Shown: positions 1 through 9,490 of the stretch, in pieces | Layout: every line of letters begins with the position of its first letter | Position numbering within the stretch: position 1 is the first letter of the stretch | NCBI RefSeq assembly: GCF_048541585.1 | Contig: NZ_CP183303.1 | Location: 930,001 to 994,000 of the forward strand | DNA: 64,000 bases | Source of the DNA: Legionella_C sp048541585 | GTDB taxonomy: Bacteria; Pseudomonadota; Gammaproteobacteria; Legionellales; Legionellaceae | Reading direction: 5' to 3' | Notes under the pieces: model-generated | What the model saw: only the letters and a program-made list of their open reading frames with translations | The model's database searches: none | What the model was told of the DNA's origin: nothing | Made by a program: the position numbers and the translations under genes

Positions 1-2795
1 AATTCACTAAACGTCATATAAATGTTAAGCGATTTTAAATCACGTTTATCTTCCCGGCCTAAAAAGAAGCTTTTTACGATGGCTTTCTCTTCTGATGTCC
101 CTGTTAGAGCAATTTCCGTAAATTTAGCTAATAAACAGCGCACAGTAGGATTATCATTATTTAAATTAATTTTTACTTTGTTATTGTACCAATCAGCAGC
201 ACCGCGCAGTGCTTTAATATTATTATCATAAAATTGAATAAATTGTTGTTCAAAGGGCTCGGTGCTCTGAAAGGTGTCTACCAGGTGATGGTGTTTTGCA
301 GAGTCTTGAATAACCGCTATGGCTAGTTCACCCGCATGAGGATTATATTGCTTTAGCTGATTAGGCGTAGAAAATTTAATTAAATTGATATTATTCTTTG
401 ATAGCGCCGCTTCTTTAATATTATCAGAAATATTTGCTAAAATAAGGGGATGTGTTTTAATCCCTAGATGCCATAAACATTCAGCAATATCGCCTTCTTT
501 ATCTTCTGTTGCCCATTGTAGAAACCTATCAATACCTAAAGCTTGTTCTTCATTAAAGCCTTGCCACTTAATTTTTTGTCCAATTTGCGAACCAAAAAAG
601 CGTGCATCTCCGAGTGGCAATCTACCCTGATGACTTTTTTTGTAAGCTTTTATATATTTAGAAGCCCAGATTGTAGTTAGATGAGGGTGCAATTGTTTAA
701 AAAGATTTATAAAAATTTTGGCTTGTTGTTTAGCTGCAGCTAGATTAGTAGCATTGCCAAAATTCTTAACACTGTCTTGTAAGTCTTTAAAAGGGCCTAA
801 CGCTTTTAATTTTTTTTCAAGCGTACGGAAAACCATTGGAAAGGGAATCTGTTGAATGGCTAAATAAATCCGGTCAAAGCCAGGGACTTTTAATGCAAAA
901 GCGTGAGCAATGAGTTCATCTACGGCTTGAACCTGCGCATCATCAGACCAATCAATCGTTAAGCTATATAAAAGTTGACAAAATTCGCGTACCCGAACAC
1001 TAGGGGTATGTGTTAATTCATAAGGCAATAATTCATGTTCTTTAAGTGAATCAAGTTTCTTAGTTAAATAGGTAAGTTTTGCAATGATAGAATCTTGTTG
1101 ATTAAACTTATCTAGATAGAAAAAGGATGGCTTAACAGATGATAATTCATTGCGTACTGCTGTTAATGTACCAGAAAAAACGTGCTCCTTTAAGTTAGCT
1201 GTTTCAGAAGCAAAATAAGTCATGAGGTTTTTAATTCGTTGCTCAAATGTGGCGGGTAACGCTTTTTGTCTTAGTACATGGTCCATCATTTCTGGTAACG
1301 TTTGCGAAGGTTCCTCATCTTTATGCAATTCACGAAATTGTTGGGCCCGCCGTAGATAGTTAATGACGGTTTCACCATTACCGGTTAGATTTAAGGCTTC
1401 GCGGTCTAATTCATAGTGTATGGAAGCACTTAGATTATTATTAATGCCCACGCCATACCGTTTAATCACCAATAATTGTTGGGCTATTGCAAACCGTAAT
1501 TCAGCGATTAACGCTTTGTCATTGGTATGGTTAAAAAACTCACGGTGAAGAATAATGGTTGGTTCAGGAAAGCCTGCTATCGTATGAATCAATTGATTTC
1601 CAGCTGTAGTTAGGTAAAATCTAACCTTCAAATCGAAGTTAGCAGGCCTTACTTCTTCCACTAAATCATTTAGCAATTGGTTTGTTTGGGTAAAGTAGTC
1701 CCCATCCATAGCAATTAATTGATTTTCTTCAATGAGTGCCGGTACTAGCTTGTCTAGTTGCGTATTACCAGTTGTTTGTAAATAAACATCATTATCAGTT
1801 AAATTACGTAGTAAATCTGCATCTTCAATATTAAATTTTGTAGCCGAATAATTTTTTTGTTCACCGCCATCCATATAGCGATGAGATAAATAGTCAGTTG
1901 CTTTAAAGACTTCTTTTTTCCAGGAGTCAAAGACAATCGCTTCCTCACCCCAGGTTGAAATGTCGGCTAAGTCACTGTTTGGATCACGATTAATAGCTAA
2001 AAAGACATGATTGTCATCAATAAGGCCTTGATTATAATAATCGTTATGAATTGCCTCAATGACAGTGTTCCAAGGTAAACGATTTTCTTTCAATAACTTA
2101 ACTAGCGACAGTGTTGTATGTTCACCACATTGTCCAACACGTACATGCATCCGCTCTAAATACAAACCCTGGCAGAAATAAGCAAGCTTTCGATTGAGGT
2201 TGGTAATATCAGACTCATCTAAGCTATTTACCAAAGCACGTTGTGATAGAAAGTCCTTGCCATATTGCTCTCGGTAATCAGCTAAAGCCTCTTGTTGCTT
2301 AAAGCGTTCATTTAAGTCATTATCTTCAATTACTAACTCTTGGCCTAAATAGAGTGTCTCTAATAATGTCGACAAATTTAGCTTAAAGTACTGTTCTATC
2401 TGTTTTTCTAAAATGACTTGATCTCTTTTAAAGAAATCTTTATCTGTTCCTTCTTCCATCTTTGGCAATTTATCACTTGAAAAAATATACTTTTTTTGGA
2501 TGATAAGGTCATCCCGTAATTTTTTGACACTACGTTGTACTTCACTTTGAAAAGTTTCTTTAAGCTCTGGTGTTAAGCTTGTAGTGGTACAGTTATTGTC
2601 GTGTAAAAATTGCTTAAATAATCGATTAAGATGTTTATAAAGATGATATAAAAAATACTGCTCTGTGCCATGCTCTACATAATTCATCACCTCTTCTAAA
2701 CTATCAAACCGATTAGGTGTCCAGATAAGCTGTTGATTAATTTCCTCATTAATTTGTTTAAGAATAGCTAGGTTTTTATCAGTCTTGCTTTGCAT
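1..2795 (-). CDS. Very large effector-like protein with papain-like Cys-His-Asp pattern (3' end outside window)
   Basis: The reading frame is open from the ATG at 2795 to the window edge, at least 931 codons, and the C-terminus lies outside. I do not recognise a named family. The N-terminal ~200 residues are charged and helical. They are followed by Cys223 in a GQCGEHT context, His263 in DDNHVFLAINRD and Asp290 in AIVFDSW. The order and spacing fit a papain-like or C58/transglutaminase-like cysteine peptidase, so the triad is inferred from sequence alone. The remaining ~640 residues are mostly predicted helix without membrane segments. There is no signal peptide and the gene stands alone, as is usual for Dot/Icm effectors. 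Confidence is high that it is a gene, moderate for the peptidase reading. Confidence 0.85.
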   Translation of the reverse strand, partial: MQSKTDKNLAILKQINEEINQQLIWTPNRFDSLEEVMNYVEHGTEQYFLYHLYKHLNRLFKQFLHDNNCTTTSLTPELKETFQSEVQRSVKKLRDDLIIQKKYIFSSDKLPKMEEGTDKDFFKRDQVILEKQIEQYFKLNLSTLLETLYLGQELVIEDNDLNERFKQQEALADYREQYGKDFLSQRALVNSLDESDITNLNRKLAYFCQGLYLERMHVRVGQCGEHTTLSLVKLLKENRLPWNTVIEAIHNDYYNQGLIDDNHVFLAINRDPNSDLADISTWGEEAIVFDSWKKEVFKATDYLSHRYMDGGEQKNYSATKFNIEDADLLRNLTDNDVYLQTTGNTQLDKLVPALIEENQLIAMDGDYFTQTNQLLNDLVEEVRPANFDLKVRFYLTTAGNQLIHTIAGFPEPTIILHREFFNHTNDKALIAELRFAIAQQLLVIKRYGVGINNNLSASIHYELDREALNLTGNGETVINYLRRAQQFRELHKDEEPSQTLPEMMDHVLRQKALPATFEQRIKNLMTYFASETANLKEHVFSGTLTAVRNELSSVKPSFFYLDKFNQQDSIIAKLTYLTKKLDSLKEHELLPYELTHTPSVRVREFCQLLYSLTIDWSDDAQVQAVDELIAHAFALKVPGFDRIYLAIQQIPFPMVFRTLEKKLKALGPFKDLQDSVKNFGNATNLAAAKQQAKIFINLFKQLHPHLTTIWASKYIKAYKKSHQGRLPLGDARFFGSQIGQKIKWQGFNEEQALGIDRFLQWATEDKEGDIAECLWHLGIKTHPLILANISDNIKEAALSKNNINLIKFSTPNQLKQYNPHAGELAIAVIQDSAKHHHLVDTFQSTEPFEQQFIQFYDNNIKALRGAADWYNNKVKINLNNDNPTVRCLLAKFTEIALTGTSEEKAIVKSFFLGREDKRDLKSLNIYMTFSE

Positions 2796-3142
2796 CAGAG
2801 TTCCTACACAATTTAATTAGAATTAATAATATTTTTTATAGCAATTAATACATGCCTAGATTCTTTGGCTAAATTTTAATAATTTTATTGAAATATAGAG
2901 AATAATTATTAATCTAATTTTTTAAAGTTAATACTAGTTGGATATATTTTAGAAAAAATAACAATATTGTGAAGATAGTAATTTGGAAACTTAAAATTGC
3001 CATTTTGGAAAAAAGAGTTTATACGGAGCAAGATTCAGTTATGAGTATCGAGAGGCAATAATGTAATACTTTCTCGCACTATGATTCCAAGATATAATTT
3101 GGCGCGAAATAGTTGATTTAAATTATAATAATAAGGAAAGCT
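2796..3142. other. Intergenic, 347 bp, divergent promoter region
   Basis: AT-rich DNA between divergently transcribed genes. It must hold both promoters. I see no RNA gene and no convincing operator. Confidence 0.5.
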
Positions 3143-3640
3143 ATGAAATCAAGAAATGATACTTTTTTTGCCTATATACCTAGGCTTAGCATAGATGAAG
3201 AAGATTTAAATCAACACGGGTTTAAAGTAATAACAAATGATAAGCAAAAACTTCACTTAGTATTTCAAGAAGGACAAGAAAAAGAAATCTATATTATAAT
3301 ATCTAAAGAGCGATTCAAACACAGAAAAGAGGCTATTAAATTTTCTGAAACTCAAAACTTGCCTCTTAGTGATCCTGCTATTTCATTATTTTTAGCTATG
3401 GCAGGAGTTTGCAATGAAAAAAATAGTTTCATTCATGATGCTCTGGTCTTTGAGTTTTCTGAAACCCCAGATCCTAATTATAAAAGTGGGATATGGGCTT
3501 GGTCTGAAAGTAATGAGGATGGCGCGATGTTATTGTGGGATGGACAAGAAACAGACTCAAATGTATTTTCAGTAGAACAAATTAAAGAATTATTCAAAAT
3601 TGAGCCAACATTGCCAGCAATATGTAGTAATTTTAAATAG
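3143..3640 (+). CDS. Hypothetical protein, 165 aa
   Basis: Unrecognised soluble protein with no signal peptide or membrane segment. An AAGGAA ribosome site sits just upstream of the ATG and supports the start. The sequence is acidic (many Glu/Asp), with a Trp-rich stretch (GIWAWSESNEDGAMLLW) near residues 115-131. It stands alone between the large effector-like gene and a c-di-GMP enzyme. Nothing visible gives a function; an effector or immunity-like small protein are both possible. Confidence 0.75.
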   Translation: MKSRNDTFFAYIPRLSIDEEDLNQHGFKVITNDKQKLHLVFQEGQEKEIYIIISKERFKHRKEAIKFSETQNLPLSDPAISLFLAMAGVCNEKNSFIHDALVFEFSETPDPNYKSGIWAWSESNEDGAMLLWDGQETDSNVFSVEQIKELFKIEPTLPAICSNFK

Positions 3641-3997
3641 GATTAAGAGTAGCTGATTTGATAGCATAGCTCCTTTAATCTTGTCCCAATTTTCGGACAA
3701 TAACCTGTTAAGATATTTGAAAAAAAGTGGTATTCCACAGCTAGACTTGAGTATCAAATCCTTCTGAGGCTTTTACTCAAGCTAAAAATATTAAAGTCTT
3801 TCAAATCATAAGGATGTTACGATAATATTTGAGGCCGCGTGATAAAAACAACATTTGTTTATAATTTAATATAAATAATTAAATTGGAAATACACGCTAC
3901 TTTATACTCGAAATTGGTACCATAGCCCTAATGATTGACGATCTTGTCATGTGGATTTATCCTTAAAATAGGCTTAAGTTAATGAAAAGGATTTTAC
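3641..3997. other. Intergenic, 357 bp, with nested inverted repeats
   Basis: Holds the promoter of the EAL gene and a cluster of complementary segments at 3716-3805. TTTGAAA (3716-3722) pairs with TTTCAAA (3799-3805). Inside these lie GTGG/CCAC (3727-3738) and CTTGAGTA/TACTCAAG (3746-3753 with 3774-3781). A separate small hairpin TTGTCC/GGACAA spans 3681-3700. Together they could fold as a multi-stem RNA or act as a terminator for the upstream gene. Confidence 0.35.
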
Positions 3998-4744
3998 TTG
4001 GAAAAGAATATTGGATGTAATCTTTGTGATATCAAACTTGATTTTGATTTTACATTTGCTTTTCAACCAATTGTTGATATTAATAAGAAAGAAATTTTTG
4101 CCTACGAAGCATTAGTGAGAGGATTACACGGAGAAGGTGCGCCGGAAATTCTTGCAAAGGTTAATGATAAAAATCGTTACCAATTTGACCAAGCGTGCAG
4201 AATAACCTGTATTACTAAGGCACAACAATTAAATATAAATGAATGTATTTCGATTAACTTCTTACCTAATGCTGTTTATTCCCCTGAACTTTGTTTACGG
4301 ACTACTATCGCTGCTGCCGAAAACGCTAATTTTCCGCTCGAAAAAATTATTTTTGAAGTAACCGAGAATGAACAAATTAAAGACCCTAGTAAGTTACTAT
4401 CTATTTTTAAGTACTATAAAGAACGAGGCTTTTGTACTGCCATTGATGACTTTGGAGCAGGTTATTCTGGTTTAGGCTTGCTTGCCGATTTTCAACCAGA
4501 TTTTATCAAAATTGATATTAAATTGGTGCGTAATATCCATATGAGTCCTGTAAAACAAGCGTTGATAAAAGGAATTATTTTGACCGCAAATTCACTTAAT
4601 ATAAAAATTATTGCAGAAGGTATAGAAACAGCTGAGGAAGCGCGTTGGTTTAAAGAAAATGAAATCTTCCTAATGCAAGGTTTTTATTTTGCAAAACCAG
4701 GATTTGAATCTCTACCAGTTGTTAATAATTGGGAGTTAATTTAA
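3998..4744 (+). CDS. Single-domain EAL cyclic-di-GMP phosphodiesterase
   Basis: Predicted to hydrolyse c-di-GMP to pGpG in the cytoplasm. The EAL domain fills nearly the whole 248 residues. Visible catalytic and metal positions are Q23-P24 (FQPIVD), E37-A-L (YEALVRG), N87 (SINFLPN), E120 (FEVTEN), D150-D151 (IDDFGAGYSG), K171 (FIKID), E207/E210 (AEGIET) and Q227 (MQGFYFAKP), so it should be active. There is no GGDEF partner and no membrane segment; the short N-terminus carries two cysteines (CNLC). The start is TTG at 3998, preceded at a good distance by AAGGA (3987-3991). No in-frame ATG lies nearby. Confidence 0.92.
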   Translation: MEKNIGCNLCDIKLDFDFTFAFQPIVDINKKEIFAYEALVRGLHGEGAPEILAKVNDKNRYQFDQACRITCITKAQQLNINECISINFLPNAVYSPELCLRTTIAAAENANFPLEKIIFEVTENEQIKDPSKLLSIFKYYKERGFCTAIDDFGAGYSGLGLLADFQPDFIKIDIKLVRNIHMSPVKQALIKGIILTANSLNIKIIAEGIETAEEARWFKENEIFLMQGFYFAKPGFESLPVVNNWELI

Positions 4745-4916
4745 ATTATCCGTCTTTTAAGATATTTCGTTTGGCTAAAGCAATAAAGCAGGATAAAAAA
4801 GCAAAAATAGTAACTCGTTATTTGCTAATAATGAAACAACTAAGATGTTTAATTTAATTAAATAAAAAGAGATCTAGTTTACTTAGAGTTATATATCACA
4901 CAATTTGTTAAAAAAT

Positions 4917-4946
4917 TTGACAAATATAGCTATTCTTAATTATAAT
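4917..4946 (+). promoter_or_regulatory. Consensus sigma-70 promoter of the decarboxylase gene
   Basis: TTGACA (4917-4922), an 18-nt spacer and TATAAT (4941-4946) form a near-perfect promoter about 50 nt upstream of the ATG at 5002. The -35 lies in a dyad: ATTTGTTAAA, AAA, TTTGACAAAT (4903-4925). Confidence 0.75.
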
Positions 4947-5001
4947 TGGCGTTCGAAATGATGCTTTTTTAGATTTAAATTGGTTTTTACGCGATAAAAA
5001 A

Positions 5002-6174
5002 ATGCTGCAACGCCATAAACTTAAAGAAACTAGGATAAAAGCAACACCATGGTGGGCAGCAGATCGTGAGCGTTTACTGACAATCGCTGCATTGCACTCT
5101 CCTTGTTATGTATATAATAGTTCCATTCAAAAAGCTAAAGCTGAACAATTATTAGCTTTAAACGCTATTGATAGGCTTTTTTATGCCATTAAGGCCAATT
5201 CCCATCCAGTAATTCTTAAGACATTGGAACAAAAGGGCATAGGTTTTGAGTGTGTTTCCATTCAAGAGTTAAATAGAGTAGTAGAGCTTTTTCCTAATAT
5301 AGAGCAAAAACGCATATTATTTACACCGAACTTTGCTCCAAAACAAGAATATGAGTATGCTTTAACTCTTAATTGTCACATTACTATCGACAGTCTCTAT
5401 CCTTTAGAACACTGGCCTGAATTATTTAAAAATCGACAAATTATTGTTCGTATTGATCCTGGTGCAGGTGCGGGACATCATAAACACGTTCATACTGGTG
5501 GCAATGAATCTAAATTTGGTATTACACAAAATGATATTAGCCAAATTATTGCCTTAACCAAAAAGTATAATATTGAAGTGCTGGGTTTACATTCGCATTC
5601 AGGTAGTGGCATTCTAACTCCTAAATTATGGCAACAAACTGCTTCTATGCTTACCGGGCTCTCCAAACACTTTCCAAAAGTACAATTTATTAATTTAGGC
5701 GGCGGCCTTGGTATTGTAGAAAAGCCAGAACAGCTGCCAATGGATTTTACTCAACTAGACACTTTACTGCTAACAGTAAAAAAATATTATCCTCACCTAC
5801 AATTTTGGATGGAACCGGGACGATTTTATGTGGCCGAAAGCGGCATTGTGCTCGCTAAGGTGACTCAATGTAAAGTAAAAGGTAAAACTAAGTTTATAGG
5901 TATTGAAACTGGAATGAATTCATTAATTAGGCCTTCTTTATATGGCGCTTATCATGAAATTGTTAATTTAAGTCGATTTAAGGAAGCTAAGACAGAACTA
6001 TTTCATATTGTTGGGCCAATTTGTGAATCAGGCGATACACTAGGGTACGGCCGCTTATTACCTTATACCCATGAGGGCGATGTCCTTTTAATTGCAAATG
6101 CTGGCGCTTATGGTTATAGCATGAGTTCACACTATAATTTAAGGCCTCCCGCGCAAGAAATTATTATAGGTTGA
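5002..6174 (+). CDS. lysA: Diaminopimelate decarboxylase-like PLP enzyme (fold type III), stand-alone
   Basis: Predicted to decarboxylate meso-diaminopimelate to lysine. YAIKANS carries the PLP lysine K64. Also visible are the HSHSGSG and LGGGLG phosphate-binding glycines, the EPGR stretch and the CESGD motif near residue 342 that supplies the partner-subunit cysteine. The GHHKHVHTGG and NESKFG segment and the WW-rich N-terminus resemble the decarboxylase half of fused aspartokinase-decarboxylase (LysAC) proteins, yet no kinase domain is present. The same frame is open upstream to 4930 without a start codon. The start at 5002 has a poor ribosome site. Other substrates in the Orn/DAP/Arg decarboxylase family cannot be excluded. 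Confidence 0.85.
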   Translation: MLQRHKLKETRIKATPWWAADRERLLTIAALHSPCYVYNSSIQKAKAEQLLALNAIDRLFYAIKANSHPVILKTLEQKGIGFECVSIQELNRVVELFPNIEQKRILFTPNFAPKQEYEYALTLNCHITIDSLYPLEHWPELFKNRQIIVRIDPGAGAGHHKHVHTGGNESKFGITQNDISQIIALTKKYNIEVLGLHSHSGSGILTPKLWQQTASMLTGLSKHFPKVQFINLGGGLGIVEKPEQLPMDFTQLDTLLLTVKKYYPHLQFWMEPGRFYVAESGIVLAKVTQCKVKGKTKFIGIETGMNSLIRPSLYGAYHEIVNLSRFKEAKTELFHIVGPICESGDTLGYGRLLPYTHEGDVLLIANAGAYGYSMSSHYNLRPPAQEIIIG

Positions 6175-6254
6175 ATAAAGTTTTAATTAGAATTTATTAA
6201 TAGTTCCTTCAATTGCGCTACTAGGATTTAGATACAAAAATAAGGTTACAATTT

Positions 6255-7475
6255 ATGCAAAAGAGAGGTGCTTACTTTTTCCCTATAATCCTAATTATGT
6301 CCATCGTCTTTGGAGGCATAACAGGCTACTACTTCGGTGAATATACATCTTATCTAAAACCTATAGGGGAAATATTTCTTAATTTAATTTTCACAGCTAT
6401 TGTTCCACTCATTTTTTTTAGCATCTCATCTGCAATCTCACGTAGTGGCGCCGCAGGAAAACTAAGTAAGATTATTTTTTACATGGCTATTGTTTTTATA
6501 TTCACTTCTCTAATAGCAGCTCTCTACACTCTATTTATTGTAAAAATGTTTCCGCCGGCACAGGATGTTCAACTCCCATTAACACTATCTACACCAACAT
6601 CAAACGTGAGTTTTTCAAGTCAAATTGTCGGAATTTTTACTGTACCTAATTTTAGCCAATTATTGTCACACGAACACATCTTAGCGTTAATTTTATTTTC
6701 AATTTTAGTAGGTCTTGCTACAGGAAAATCAACGGAAAAAGGCTCGGCTTTTTCTATTTTTTTACAAGCAGGTGAAGAAGTCTTCATGCGTGTTTTTTCT
6801 ATCATTATGTATTATGCCCCCCTTGGTTTTTTTGCGTACTTTGCAGTTTTAGTCCATGAACTAGGGCCAAAACTCATGGAAAGTTACTTAAAAATTACCA
6901 TACTTTATTACGTCTTTGCATTTCTCTACTTTCTCATTGCTTTTACCTTTTATGCTTATTTGGCAGGAAGAAAACAAGGCGTAAAGTTATTTTGGCGTAA
7001 CATTTTCCTTCCAATGGTTACCTCAATAGCAACTTGTAGCAGTGCTGCCAGTATTCCAGCTAATTTGTTGGCAACAAAAAAAATGCATGTTTCACCTGAA
7101 ATCTATGAGACAGCTGTTCCTCTTGGTATGATGATTCATAAAGATGGATCTGTTATTGGAGGCATGTTTAAAATTGCCTTTTTATTTGGAATTTTTCATA
7201 TAAGCTTTTCGGGTGTGTCAGTGTTACTTACAGCCATCGGTATATCTATACTGGTTGGTACTGTTATGGGTGCCATTCCAAGTGGAGGCATGATTGGAGA
7301 GTTATTGATTCTAAGTGCTTATGGATTTCCACCATCTGTGTTAATCGCCATTGCTGCGATAAGTATTATTATTGATCCATTAGCGACTATGATCAATGTA
7401 ATCTGTAATAGCGTAAGTAGCTTGATGATTGCTCGGCTCGTTGATGGAAAGGACTGGTTAGTCAAGCTATCTTAA
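6255..7475 (+). CDS. Sodium/proton:dicarboxylate or amino-acid symporter (DAACS/GltP-DctA family)
   Basis: Inner-membrane secondary transporter of the glutamate/aspartate/C4-dicarboxylate family. The 406-residue length and about eight hydrophobic segments fit. The diagnostic serine-rich re-entrant loop appears as TCSSAASIP and the TM7-type motif as GMMIHKDGS, followed by the second hairpin region GAIPSGGMIG. The canonical asparagine before the DG is replaced (HKDG), so the exact substrate or ion coupling is uncertain. Directly downstream of the decarboxylase on the same strand (80 nt), with a TAAGG ribosome site; the two may share a transcript. Confidence 0.9.
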   Translation: MQKRGAYFFPIILIMSIVFGGITGYYFGEYTSYLKPIGEIFLNLIFTAIVPLIFFSISSAISRSGAAGKLSKIIFYMAIVFIFTSLIAALYTLFIVKMFPPAQDVQLPLTLSTPTSNVSFSSQIVGIFTVPNFSQLLSHEHILALILFSILVGLATGKSTEKGSAFSIFLQAGEEVFMRVFSIIMYYAPLGFFAYFAVLVHELGPKLMESYLKITILYYVFAFLYFLIAFTFYAYLAGRKQGVKLFWRNIFLPMVTSIATCSSAASIPANLLATKKMHVSPEIYETAVPLGMMIHKDGSVIGGMFKIAFLFGIFHISFSGVSVLLTAIGISILVGTVMGAIPSGGMIGELLILSAYGFPPSVLIAIAAISIIIDPLATMINVICNSVSSLMIARLVDGKDWLVKLS

Positions 7476-7490
7476 AATTTTGGTGAAGAT

Positions 7491-7664
7491 ATGACCTTAA
7501 AATTCACGATTAAACTTGATAATAAGAAAGTAAGAATTTATTTAAATAGTAATGTTGTCACAATTGAATCAATTGAAGATTATTTAAAAGCTGAAGGTTA
7601 TAAAAACATTGATTCAATTATTGAAATTGAATCAAAAGCCTATGCTAAAGTCTCAAAGTTATAG
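7491..7664 (+). CDS. 57-aa ORF, probably 5' piece of a decayed gene
   Basis: A short reading frame with a plausible ribosome site (GGTGAAG, 7482-7488) starting 15 nt after the symporter. The product is rich in Lys, Ile and Glu and matches nothing I know. Coding-like sequence continues in the next frame immediately after the stop, so this is best read as the surviving start of the damaged gene that follows, although an independent small protein is possible. Confidence 0.45.
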   Translation: MTLKFTIKLDNKKVRIYLNSNVVTIESIEDYLKAEGYKNIDSIIEIESKAYAKVSKL

Positions 7665-8087
7665 GTTAAAATCTTACTCGCTTGCATATAGTGTTTATGG
7701 AAAAGCAGATAATATGTATCTTTAGATCGATGCTTGGTTCCCTATAAGAAAACATTATAATGATGAGACTTTAGCTAAGGCAATTGAAACCTGGATAGCA
7801 CCTATATCACTTCCAGTGGACGAAAGTGTCATTGTTCCTAAACCTAATACGAGGGTAGAAGACTTAAAGTCTAGAGTTTACGTTACTGTCTTTGAAGCAG
7901 AAAATGTCTTTTAGGAGACGTTTTAAAATTAATAACTAATTTTGAATCTAGTATGCTAACTATAAGAAAACAAGCCGGGCTTGAAGGCGATAAGATTCCT
8001 AGCGAAGTTGTTGTAAGTTTTGAAGATAATTTATCAATAGCAAAACATGCAAAAGGATTATCTGTATTTGGTTTAATGCCTGCCTAA
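7665..8087 (+). pseudogene. Remnant of an unidentified gene, broken by frameshifts and a nonsense codon
   Basis: Protein-like sequence switches frame. One frame reads QSYRLKSYSLAYSVYG and runs to a TAG, then continues in frame as IDAWFPIRKHYNDETLAKAI up to a stop near 7914. The next frame takes over with LLGDVLKLITNFESSML and ends in GLMPA at 8087. Joined with the preceding 57-codon frame this would be a protein of roughly 190 residues. The family is unknown. Confidence 0.5.
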
Positions 8088-8175
8088 AATTCCTCAGGAC
8101 TAACTCAACAAATCCTTATTATGCAAACTCCTATTCTCTTAGCTAGAGATAAATAACCTACTTAAATTGATTTTG

Positions 8176-8198
8176 GGAGCCAGAGTTAGTTTGGCTCC
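8176..8198. terminator. Hairpin after the decayed gene
   Basis: GGAGCCA and TGGCTCC are separated by nine bases, about 90 nt past the last stop of the pseudogene. No strong T-run follows, so termination is plausible but not certain. Confidence 0.4.
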
Positions 8199-8356
8199 TG
8201 TCAAAAATTTGCTTTTAACGCAACCAACATTTGCTAATTAGAATTGCCTTTTGATTAACTTAATATAAAGTATATCATTTGGTAAAAATCAAAAATATTT
8301 CTCACTTAAAGTTGTATTTTATCTTGAAAGATAAAGCCCAATCTTATTAATACAAG

Positions 8357-9217
8357 CTAAATAACTTGACAACTCTGATGGTGCTCGGGTTGTTCTATAA
8401 TATTTACTGGTGTAACACTATATCCATTTTCTTTTAAAATTTCTATAAGGCCAAACCCATTTGATATTAAATGTCCTGCACCCACGGCTATGAATAGATT
8501 ATATTTATCAAGTAAGTTTTTTATTGCAAAGCAATTCTCATTAAGATCCTCCTGATTAAATAACTCACATAATTTTTTATTAGAAGAATTAAAGTTATTT
8601 ACACCATTATTAAACCAAAATTGATTTCTATTATTTATAATAAGTTTCCTATCTACTTCTTTATGGTTAAAGTAATCGTACGTTATATCTTGATGTAAAT
8701 AATGCTTTTCTGACCTGTGTAGCATGGCTTTATTTTTAATTACTCGTTGAATCACATAAATAGGAATTCCAATAGGAAAGGTAAGCGTAATTGCTAAACC
8801 TTTTGCAATATTTTTTGGTTTGAATAATCTGCTTGCTTGAGCTTCAGCTAATGCGTTAACACCTTGATCAATTTTTTCTAAAGGAAGAACAGGTATTCCA
8901 AGTTCAGTTCCTAGAGAAGTTAAATTGTAATCCATCGTTTTTTTATATTTTTTTATAACCTTATCTTTCATTGGTAGCAGAGACGAACCTTCAAAAATTT
9001 TATCAGAGTCGTTATCTACATCACCAACTTCAGTTAAAATTAAGTCAACTGAGTTTAATATATTTGAATCTACAATATTTTTAATTATAGGGTTAGTTTT
9101 CTTTACGTCTAGCTTATGGTTTGTACCAAATAAATAGCTAACTTTAGTGGTATTTGGATGTGAAACTTTCCAAATCAAGGCGTTTTGTTCAGAGTTATTT
9201 TCCCATTTATTTTGCAT
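8357..9217 (-). CDS. TraB/GumN-family protein
   Basis: Member of the TraB/PrgY/GumN (Tiki-like) family, whose animal members are metalloproteases; bacterial roles are mostly unknown. The two hallmark motifs are present: an N-terminal GTNH (residues 31-34, usually GTxH) and a C-terminal GAGHL (246-250) followed by the GLIEILKENGYSVTPV stretch. A conserved Glu sits in LILTEV. A hydrophobic stretch near residues 145-160 (LAITLTFPIGIPIYV) may be a membrane helix. No signal peptide. Length 286 is normal for the family. It is a single gene with no obvious partner; in Legionella such proteins may be secreted, which is inference. Confidence 0.85.
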   Translation of the reverse strand: MQNKWENNSEQNALIWKVSHPNTTKVSYLFGTNHKLDVKKTNPIIKNIVDSNILNSVDLILTEVGDVDNDSDKIFEGSSLLPMKDKVIKKYKKTMDYNLTSLGTELGIPVLPLEKIDQGVNALAEAQASRLFKPKNIAKGLAITLTFPIGIPIYVIQRVIKNKAMLHRSEKHYLHQDITYDYFNHKEVDRKLIINNRNQFWFNNGVNNFNSSNKKLCELFNQEDLNENCFAIKNLLDKYNLFIAVGAGHLISNGFGLIEILKENGYSVTPVNIIEQPEHHQSCQVI

Positions 9218-9490
9218 CTACTTCTCTTGGTATTATATTAAAAACGTGAGCATCTTACTTTTTATTTAATAAATGTCAATGATAATTTATTGATTATAAA
9301 TAACTTTATTTTCTCAAGGACGAAATCAGGCTGGTATTACGATAATGATTCCAACGTGATGCTTAGACAAGCATAGCCGAAGCAAAGAAGGCAGCCTAGT
9401 TGGTAAACCTATTTCTCTACTATGATATAGATTTGTTTCTACTAAAGCTAAACGGCCTACCTAAGTCTATTGATCAGCGCTTGAAAAATA

